From Verrucomicrobiaceae bacterium (GTDB taxonomy: Bacteria; Verrucomicrobiota; Verrucomicrobiia; Verrucomicrobiales; Akkermansiaceae), in NCBI GenBank assembly GCA_027484055.1, contig JAIXQH010000044.1, positions 124,001 to 188,000 of the forward strand: DNA of 64,000 nucleotides, given 5' to 3'. Positions 57,103 through 64,000 of this stretch are shown one piece after another. The position numbers were made by a program, and so were the translations under genes. The notes beneath the pieces were generated by a model that saw only the letters and a program-made list of their open reading frames with translations, searched no databases and was not told the DNA's origin. Each line of letters opens with the position of its first letter. Position 1 is the stretch's first letter.

Positions 57103-59931
57103 TTATTCCCCGGTCTTGGTAGAGAGCCGCATGAAGATTGAGGGGTATTGGCCGGCAGGCAGTTTGAAGACGCGCGTCGCGCCCACGCCCGTATTTGGGA
57201 CTGGGGTCCACGATCCCGGCTTCAAAGTTGTGCTGCTTTCCGCTCCGTAGGTGATGCCTTCGATCATGATGGGCGGTAAAAAGCTGAATCCAGGTGTGTC
57301 ATCGATCATTTGGAGTTGTGGCAATTGGCTCGTCCGGGCGGTTCTGGGATCCTGATCCATTCCCAAGAACGCATACACCTGAAGATTCGAGACGCCCGTG
57401 TTGAACGGATCGGCTAGGTTTTCCGCATATCCCGCATTTTCTGGCGAGCCGAACCACTTCTGTCTCCATGTCTCCAGTTGACTTAGGCGCCTCACTGCCA
57501 ATGAATGTAGCTTGGTGGAAACTCCATTCTGAGCGGTGACCGAAACGTTGATGAAATTCATCCCCACATTCAGCGGGACAGTCCCACTAACAGAACCAGT
57601 GGTAACTATCCCTCCGTTGATGCTTGCAGAAGCGGTGTTCCACGCTGTGGTCGCCGTAATGGAGAGCTGGGTCACTCCGTGGGAGACAATGGCGGAATAA
57701 TTTGCAATGGCCGGGTTGAAGGGCGGCGTAAGCACCGAGGGATTCGTCGTTAGGGCGGACAGATTAGCATTGTCGCTGAGGGTGGCAAATGTAAGGGGGG
57801 GGCTGTAAGCTGTACCCTTGCTGTTCGTGGCGTATGCCCTGAACGTAAAGCTTGTTCCCGGCGCAAGTGATATAAGGCTTTTGGATAGCATTCCGGTGGT
57901 CCCAGTCACGGTTTGATTCGTTACGTTCGCTCCACCGATCGCCGGATTGCCGTTGTCTGCCGTTCTGGCGAACACGATCCCTCGGCTCGTAATGGTTGCG
58001 CCGCCGTCGTCGGTGACATTCGCGTTCACAGTAGCGGTGGTATCCGTCACGCTGTTCGCGCTCGGAGAAGCTACAGTCGCCAGCGAGAGCGGGAGCGTGT
58101 GGATATATTCGGCAGCCGTGTAGGAAGTGCCCTTCGCGTTCCTCGCATAGGCCCGGAATAGGTAATCCGTATTCGCGGTCAGTCCCGTGATGTTGGCCGT
58201 GTAGGTGCCTGTGGTTCCGGAAACGGTCATCGTGGTAACCCCCGCTCCGCCCGGTTTCGGATCGGAATTGGCAGATGCATTCGCATAAACAATGCCGCGT
58301 TCGAGGATCGCCGAGTTTCCATCATTCACTACGTTGCCGCCCAGAGTCGCGGTGCTCCGGGTGATGGAGGACGACGTCAGGCCGGAAATCGCCGGTATGG
58401 CGGGCGTAGGAAGCGCCACATTCACCGGGGTGGACGGCACGCCCTGCACCACTACGGTAACGGTGGCCATGCCGAGCGGGAAGCTGGTGACCGGCAGGGA
58501 GGTGAATCCGGTGGAAGTGAAACCGACGGCCGGATCAGGCACTAGGTAAGTATCCGTAGAACTACCCGCGAGGCGAAGGATGACGATGGGATACCCGGTG
58601 GATGAATCTTTCGTTGAGCCGTCCGAACTGCCGAAGGTTCCGCGGAAATTACCCCCAGTGATGACCAGTTTTCCAGCGGAATTGAAGGCCGCCGTCGTGA
58701 TAGTGGGGCGAGCCGATTCAAGGACTGCGGCAGAGGATTCATAGATTTCCGCCGTATCGTAGGTAGTTGAATCCGTATAGCCACCGGCGACTAGGATTTT
58801 TCCATTGGGAAGAATGGTGGCCGTGTGACTGCTCTTTTCTCTGACAAAATTTGCAGCACCGCTCCAGCCACCCGTTGAAGGAGAGTAGATGTAGGCCGCC
58901 TTACTTGCCTGGTTCACGTTTCCTGGTATGGCTCCACCAGCCACCAGTAGTCGGCCGTCAACCAGCGGAGTGACGCTGTGTCCCGTCATACCGGCGGGGA
59001 TCGCCACCTGTGCAGCCCAAGTATTGGTAATTGGGTCATAGAGCTGTGAAGTCAGAAGAAAGACCCCGGTTGACGAGTAGCCACCGATCACCAGTACCTT
59101 ACCATTCCTGAGGAGCGTCGCCGAGTGTTCTCCCCTTTTGATCGCCAAGGATGCACCTGAGCTCCAAGAGTTCGTCGAGGGATTGTAAATCTGGACACTC
59201 GAGAGATAATCGCTGGTACCAAACCCACCGACCAGCAGTACATTGCCGTTTGGAAGCAGAGTGGCGGTGTGGCCAGCCTGACGCAAAGTGCTTAGTGATC
59301 CGGCCGAAGTCCATGCCCCCGTTGCCGGGTTATACAATTCGGCGCTTGAGAGGCCGCCGTTTACATTTTGTCCGCCGACTACCAATACTTTCCCGGTGTT
59401 GAGCATCGTGGCTGTCGCATAGCGCCTTGCCGTGGCTAGGGAACCTGTGGCGCTCCAGTTGTCGCTTTCCGGATTGTACAATAAGCAGGTCGCTAGGCTA
59501 CCCGCATTTCCATAACCGCCCACCAGAAGCACCTTTCCGGAATTGAGCATCACCGCGTTATGGTCGTACCTCCCCGATGAAGGGGCTGTGGCCGGCTCCC
59601 AAGTGCCTGAGGCCGGGTTGTAGAGTTCGGCGGTCGCCTGCCCGGTGGTCGATCTCGTGACTGCCAAGACCCTGCCGGTGTGTAGCAAGGTGGTGGTGTG
59701 GCCGTAATAGCTGGCATGTAACGACCCGGTTTGGGTGAAGGTGTCCGCCGCCCTCGCGAGTTGGCAAGCCAAGGCGAGGAGGAGGCACAATAAACCGGAG
59801 ATTTTTCCGGTCGCGGAGGAAAAGCCAGCCCAAGAGGGGGAGTGCTCGGAAATTAGGGCTTTCCTACTCGTAGGTTGAGGTGTACGGTGCGTGACGAGTC
59901 CGGCATGTGAATGCAATTTTATTGTTTTCAT
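57103..59931 (-). CDS. secreted kelch-repeat protein with Fn3-like and cadherin-like C-terminal modules (942 aa)
   Basis: Signal peptide; repeated GHTATLLPNGNVLLVGG...YNPATGAW; GTTGTYTANITGLTANTDYLFRAYARN modules. Confidence 0.88.
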   Translation of the reverse strand: MKTIKLHSHAGLVTHRTPQPTSRKALISEHSPSWAGFSSATGKISGLLCLLLALACQLARAADTFTQTGSLHASYYGHTTTLLHTGRVLAVTRSTTGQATAELYNPASGTWEPATAPSSGRYDHNAVMLNSGKVLLVGGYGNAGSLATCLLYNPESDNWSATGSLATARRYATATMLNTGKVLVVGGQNVNGGLSSAELYNPATGAWTSAGSLSTLRQAGHTATLLPNGNVLLVGGFGTSDYLSSVQIYNPSTNSWSSGASLAIKRGEHSATLLRNGKVLVIGGYSSTGVFLLTSQLYDPITNTWAAQVAIPAGMTGHSVTPLVDGRLLVAGGAIPGNVNQASKAAYIYSPSTGGWSGAANFVREKSSHTATILPNGKILVAGGYTDSTTYDTAEIYESSAAVLESARPTITTAAFNSAGKLVITGGNFRGTFGSSDGSTKDSSTGYPIVILRLAGSSTDTYLVPDPAVGFTSTGFTSLPVTSFPLGMATVTVVVQGVPSTPVNVALPTPAIPAISGLTSSSITRSTATLGGNVVNDGNSAILERGIVYANASANSDPKPGGAGVTTMTVSGTTGTYTANITGLTANTDYLFRAYARNAKGTSYTAAEYIHTLPLSLATVASPSANSVTDTTATVNANVTDDGGATITSRGIVFARTADNGNPAIGGANVTNQTVTGTTGMLSKSLISLAPGTSFTFRAYATNSKGTAYSPPLTFATLSDNANLSALTTNPSVLTPPFNPAIANYSAIVSHGVTQLSITATTAWNTASASINGGIVTTGSVSGTVPLNVGMNFINVSVTAQNGVSTKLHSLAVRRLSQLETWRQKWFGSPENAGYAENLADPFNTGVSNLQVYAFLGMDQDPRTARTSQLPQLQMIDDTPGFSFLPPIMIEGITYGAESSTTLKPGSWTPVPNTGVGATRVFKLPAGQYPSIFMRLSTKTGE

Positions 59932-60023
59932 GTGTTTTGGTTCTAGCGTCCCAGCTAGGTGTGGCTCTTCGAAAACTAAGCCTAGCGGGACGCGTCTTTG
60001 ATATTTAGTCAGTCATTGTTCCA

Positions 60024-60067
60024 AAGAAGGGGAAGGGGAAGGGGAAGGGGAAGGGGAAGGGGAAGGG
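60024..60067. repeat. hexanucleotide microsatellite (GGGGAA)n, about 7 units
   Basis: gaaggggaaggggaagggg... read directly. Confidence 0.95.
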
Positions 60068-60337
60068 TGCAGGGGGCTGCTTGCCTATCAAGCTCCGACT
60101 ATCGCTTGAAAATCCAAATTAGCCAGCCAAAAATTCATTTGCTTGGCGGAATATGGAATGTGTGGCAGGCGGTGTGAATTTCATCACATAAGGTGGGCGC
60201 AGTGTTGTTTTGAATTGCCTTGTGTGTTATTTGGTGGAATTTATTCGAATCCACAGTTGTTGACATGTATCCGTTAAGATGTTAGCCGATGCTCATGAAT
60301 AAGACTTCTGCTTCCGAAGTAAACCTTCCTTAATAAT

Positions 60338-61507
60338 ATGGTCAAAAAATCAGCCGAAGATTCTGCGCACAAGCCGGAGAGCGATGCGATGTTGAACGCC
60401 AAGAGACTCGCGAAGGAGCACAAGCGCGAAAAGCGGACCGCAGCCGACGCGAAGGAAGAGTTCCTTAGGGCGCTGGTGGCCGTTCGCTATCCTCTCAATA
60501 AGGATGGCCTATGGACTGAAGACGTAACAAATTCCGAACTCGTCAATCAACTGGAACTTGACAACCCGATGCAGCTCAAGCGGCTCATCAACAAGGCTAG
60601 GGAGAGCGGCTACGTAAAATTGAGCTTCGGTAACATTCCACCTTCTCAAAAAAATGATCCACTACGGGATATGTTGGTTCTGGCGTCCGTACCAAGCGAA
60701 CCGGACTACAAGCAGCTTCTTCCCAAGATTGGTCAACTCGCGGCACGGGAATTCGACAGGATATATACCGAAGAACACCCGAAGCGCTTTGCGATCGGTG
60801 CCGGGGCGTCGATGCGGCAATTCGTGAACCACATGGAGAAGCGGTCGCGGTCGCTTGTCATCACCCCTACTAACTTGGCAATCCGCACTCCAGTGGCCGA
60901 GGTTTACGACAGTTCCTATCTAGCGGCGGTCGTTCATTGGAACTGCCCCGAACTGAGTACGGCCTATACTTGTAGCCTACCTCCCTTCCCGGAAGATCCG
61001 GGAAATCCGAAAGCCGCCCAGAAGGACGCCGCAGAAATGCACATGGATCTGATGAAGAGGAACAAGACGGTGAGGGATGTTTTCAAGCAAAGCATGTCCC
61101 CGGACGTCGCTTTTCTTGGCGCGGTGCATTTTCATGAGAATTCCCAAACGCTTGACCGCGTTTACAAAAAAGTGGGCCTCACCTATGACAAGATCGCGGA
61201 GTTCGGCGCGATCGGTGACATGAATTTCTGTCTGTTCGACTCCGAAGGAAACGATCTAACTCCCGCCATCGCGGAAAAGCATCTAGGCATCAAGACCCCG
61301 TCGGAGCACCCCTGTCATCCGTTCATCGCAGGCCTGAGCCTCGCTCACTTCAAGGGGCTGGTCCAGGCGGGCAAAAAGGTGATCCTAGTGTGCGGGGGAG
61401 ATCACAAGGTTCCTGTAATGAAGGCCCTGATCAAGGGGAAGGTCATCAATGGAATCATCACCGACGATGGTTCATTGGCCCGATTGCGTGCGGAGTTAAG
61501 CGAATGA
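60338..61507 (+). CDS. SorC-like sugar-binding transcriptional regulator
   Basis: Effector-domain-like RFAIGAGASMRQFVNHM and GGDHKVPVMKALIKGKVINGIITDDGSLARL. Confidence 0.65.
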   Translation: MVKKSAEDSAHKPESDAMLNAKRLAKEHKREKRTAADAKEEFLRALVAVRYPLNKDGLWTEDVTNSELVNQLELDNPMQLKRLINKARESGYVKLSFGNIPPSQKNDPLRDMLVLASVPSEPDYKQLLPKIGQLAAREFDRIYTEEHPKRFAIGAGASMRQFVNHMEKRSRSLVITPTNLAIRTPVAEVYDSSYLAAVVHWNCPELSTAYTCSLPPFPEDPGNPKAAQKDAAEMHMDLMKRNKTVRDVFKQSMSPDVAFLGAVHFHENSQTLDRVYKKVGLTYDKIAEFGAIGDMNFCLFDSEGNDLTPAIAEKHLGIKTPSEHPCHPFIAGLSLAHFKGLVQAGKKVILVCGGDHKVPVMKALIKGKVINGIITDDGSLARLRAELSE

Positions 61508-61686
61508 TGCTTCGGGGTACCTGAGGTTAGTTGGTTTTGTCCTCCGTCTTCCTCTTCATAGATTGCCGAGAGGGTCGCGGAGCTTGCGACGATCAGTCGA
61601 TGATCCTCGAACCATTGAGCGACTTTTCTTTGCTCCAGTTCCGGAAGACGCTCGATAGCTTTTTCGATTTCAAGCGCGGTTGTCAT
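61402..61686 (-). CDS. antitoxin-like ORF running antisense into the SorC-like gene, possibly degenerate
   Basis: MTTALEIEKAIERLPELEQRKVAQWFEDHR ... SAIYEEEDGG; remainder antisense to the 3' end of the SorC-like gene. Confidence 0.5.
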   Translation of the reverse strand: MTTALEIEKAIERLPELEQRKVAQWFEDHRLIVASSATLSAIYEEEDGGQNQLTSGTPKHHSLNSARNRANEPSSVMIPLMTFPLIRAFITGTL

Positions 61687-61821
61687 GGGTGATTACTTAC
61701 AAGTTCGATGACGATTTGTCCCGCCAGTTTTTCGGTTGGTTCACGGAAGTGGCCGGGGGTGGCATCGACAAAGGCGGCGTGGAGGCGCTTGGAGTCGCGA
61801 ATGAGGGTGCTGATGGGGAAG

Positions 61822-62436
61822 TCAAACTTGCAAGGTGTGGACATAGCAGTGCTCAGTTGGGGGACTTTGGGGATATGGGGGAAGTCGTAGGATGAACTGT
61901 TCCACCCATGACCAAGGCGTCTTGGATGATCCTGATAGACTATCTAGCGAATAGTGGGAGCGGGGCTTTGAAAGGTGGGAGGAATTGGCTAGATAATTGA
62001 GGGTGAGAGGGATACGCGGGTGAAATTTTTCCGGCTTCAATTTGAAACGAACTGCGGGGACTTGAGAAGCGGCTGCCGACGGCTGAACATCGCTTTTGCT
62101 TGGGTGGAAGAAAGAGGCGAGACGCCTCTGCAACAGTCTGGTGCGAGACGCACTAGCCACTCTGAAAAGCTTTTGGCTGCTTGAGCGGTAGGAGTCCTTC
62201 CGGTGGCGAATGCGGGTGACACGGACGATTCGGATTTCGTCGGCAATTTCGTAGATGACACGATAGTTTCCAACACGGATCCGCCAGTCGTTTTCTGAGC
62301 CAACGAGTTTCCTGCATCCGGGCGGTCGAGGATCTTCGGCGAGTGATCGGATTGCGTCCGCCAATTTCGGCCTGATTTCAGAGGCAATCCGCTTAAGATC
62401 TTTTTCCGCCGAACGCTCTACAAGGATCTGAAACAT
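61822..62436 (-). CDS. RelE/ParE-family toxin with long repeat-encoded C-terminal extension
   Basis: MFQILVERSAEKDLKRIASEIRPKLADAI...DWRIRVGNYRVIYEI...RIRHRKDSYR followed by about 110 aa of repeat-derived sequence. Confidence 0.8.
   Translation of the reverse strand: MFQILVERSAEKDLKRIASEIRPKLADAIRSLAEDPRPPGCRKLVGSENDWRIRVGNYRVIYEIADEIRIVRVTRIRHRKDSYRSSSQKLFRVASASRTRLLQRRLASFFHPSKSDVQPSAAASQVPAVRFKLKPEKFHPRIPLTLNYLANSSHLSKPRSHYSLDSLSGSSKTPWSWVEQFILRLPPYPQSPPTEHCYVHTLQV
61903..62162. repeat. composite dispersed repeat, copy A (short internal array)
   Basis: cccatgaccaaggc...aggtgggaggaattggctagat...gaaatttttccggctt...gaggcgagacgcctctgcaac...gtgcgagacgcac, shared with copy B. Confidence 0.9.
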
Positions 62437-62440
62437 GGAT

Positions 62441-62638
62441 TTAAATCCCGAGGTCTACCAACACATCTTCGAGATTGCGGAAAGACTGTGGCTTTTTCCG
62501 AGCTTTCTTGAGCCAGGCAATGTCATCGGCATCTTCCAGTCGTTCGAGCATTTCTTGGTATATCTCAATGGGGAGAATGACCGAGACGGCTTTCCCTTTG
62601 CGTGTGATGATTTCCGGTTCGGGCAATTTCGTTTTCAT
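62441..62638 (-). CDS. Phd/YefM-type antitoxin
   Basis: MKTKLPEPEIITRKGKAVSVILPIEIYQEMLERLED; directly upstream of the RelE-like toxin. Confidence 0.78.
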   Translation of the reverse strand: MKTKLPEPEIITRKGKAVSVILPIEIYQEMLERLEDADDIAWLKKARKKPQSFRNLEDVLVDLGI

Positions 62639-62717
62639 GGCCGCAGGATACGCGAAGGGCGATTTTAGTAAAACATTGAATATCGCCGCTCGGGGGAGTC
62701 GCATGGGGCATGATTCT

Positions 62718-63207
62718 GCCCATGACCAAGGCACGGTGCACGATACTGATAGGCTAGCGATCTAAAAAGTGGGGAGCGGAGCTCTGAAAGGTGGGAGGAA
62801 TTGGCTAGATGATTGAGGGTTAGAGGGATACGGGGTGAAATTTTTCCGGCTTCTGTTCGAAACGGACTGCGGGGACTTGGGAACCAGCTGCCGACACTTG
62901 GGATCTTTCTACCGACGCTTGGGAACTTCCTACCGACGCTTGGAAATCAGTTGCCGACACTTGGGATTTTCCTGCCGCTGTCTGGGAACATTCAACCGAC
63001 ACCGGGGATCGAATTGCCGATACTGGGTATTTTACAGCCGTCGCTGGGTCTCCTGCTGCCGACACTTGGGAAATGTGTGCCGGGGGTGAGTGATGAGCTG
63101 CCGCTGGCTGGGATGTTTGGACCGGGGGCTGGGGAGTGGTTGTTGCTTGGGGGAAGAGAGAGGCGAGACGCCTCTGCAACGGTCTAGTGCGAGACGCACC
63201 AGCCACT
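62718..63207. repeat. composite dispersed repeat, copy B (expanded internal array)
   Basis: Same left and right flanks as copy A, with a 12-unit 21-bp array between them. Confidence 0.9.
62879..63130. repeat. 21-bp tandem repeat, 12 contiguous diverged units
   Basis: 12 units of GGG NNN NNN YTG CCG NNN NNN read without a single phase change. Confidence 0.95.
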
Positions 63208-63281
63208 ATTATTTCCAGTTTTGGTGCGAGACGTGCCAGCTACTGACTGCGAGCAGGCGCTGGGAACTATGGGCTAGCTCC

Positions 63282-64000
63282 TCAATTCACCTCACCCTTC
63301 GCGGGTAGCTTCCCAAATAGCTCCTTGAGATAGCCCGACGTGAGAACCTCCGGGGTGACCACCGGTGCTTGTCCCGGGCTGATTAGCACGTTCACCGGGA
63401 TGGCACTGCGGCCGAGTTCTTGGAGCTTGGCCTCGATCTTGGGATCGGGATTGGTCTTGTCGCCTTTGAGCGCGACCACGCCCTTTGATTTCATGAGGGC
63501 GATGACCTCCTTGGAATACGCCGTGCGCTTGTTCACCTGGCAGGTGGCGCACCACTGGGCGGTGAAATCGATGAACACCGGTGTGCCGGCAGCTGTAAGC
63601 TCGTCCACGCGTTCCTGTGACCAATGCTCCCAGACGAGCGGAGACTTTTCCGGAGGCTTGGCCATGAGAAAGCCACCCACGGCGAAAAACAAACTCAGCG
63701 CGATGGCCGCCCACTGCGTCGTGCGCGTAAGGTGCGGAAGATTCCATCGCCCATAAATCCACGCTGCAACCGCGATGCTGCTCAGCCCGAAGATGGGCCC
63801 CAACAGATTATCCAAACCGATTTGCCCCGCATACACCCACAGCAGGTAGCCGGCGGTGGCGAAGAGAAGGAAGGACATCGCCTGCTTGAAGCTCTCCATC
63901 CACGCGCCAGGTCGCGGCAGGTAGTCGATGAGTTTGGGGAAAATCGAGAGCACGAGATACGGCAGCGACAGCCCGATGGCCATGGCGGTAAACGCCGCGA
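63282..64000 (-). CDS. dsbD: DsbD-like thiol:disulfide interchange protein, C-terminal part (continues beyond window)
   Basis: TM segments then thioredoxin-like VFIDFTAQWCATCQVNK; frame open to the window edge. Confidence 0.88.
   Translation of the reverse strand, partial: AAFTAMAIGLSLPYLVLSIFPKLIDYLPRPGAWMESFKQAMSFLLFATAGYLLWVYAGQIGLDNLLGPIFGLSSIAVAAWIYGRWNLPHLTRTTQWAAIALSLFFAVGGFLMAKPPEKSPLVWEHWSQERVDELTAAGTPVFIDFTAQWCATCQVNKRTAYSKEVIALMKSKGVVALKGDKTNPDPKIEAKLQELGRSAIPVNVLISPGQAPVVTPEVLTSGYLKELFGKLPAKGEVN

Noticed and set aside
61680-61895. 71-aa + strand ORF upstream of copy A
   Set aside because: Gly-rich, no family, overlaps the antitoxin start region antisense
62813-63187. 124-aa + strand ORF containing LPTLG repeats as an ordinary protein gene
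   Set aside because: No ATG or ribosome-binding context evident, copy A has stops in this frame, and several other frames are also open; treated as a repeat with the coding question left open

Overview
This is a roughly 64 kb chromosomal window that looks like a Verrucomicrobia-type bacterium. Taxon is inferred from gene content, especially a four-gene pseudopilin block resembling the 'Verru_Chthon cassette' families. Core genes recognised: dapB, cysK, ilvD, glmS, glmM plus a GlmU-C-like acetyltransferase, dnaX, feoA/feoB plus a FeoB-associated Cys-rich peptide, ribF, hpf, three pseudouridine synthases, and monomeric icd. A purine-degradation cluster (uraH, allC-like, allB, allE-like, a single-chain xanthine dehydrogenase) sits at 10.7-18 kb, and a PuuD-like urate oxidase lies apart at 44-45 kb. 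A secretin and a prepilin-type operon (GspH/I/J/K-like, with an oversized GspK-like member) occupy 31-42 kb. The right end (about 55-63.3 kb) is an accessory zone with several toxin-antitoxin modules, at least two with broken toxins. It also holds dispersed repeats, a phase-locked 12 x 21 bp array, and a repeat that appears to extend a RelE-type toxin. Other highlights: a heptamer microsatellite that supplies the xanthine dehydrogenase stop codon and has a related inverse copy inside the same gene's linker, a cluster of three identical DnaA-box-like 12-mers at 49.2-49.6 kb, and an ankyrin gene broken by an apparent out-of-frame deletion. No rRNA, tRNA, CRISPR array or intact transposase/integrase was recognised. 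All family calls are by eye from the translations; no searches were run.
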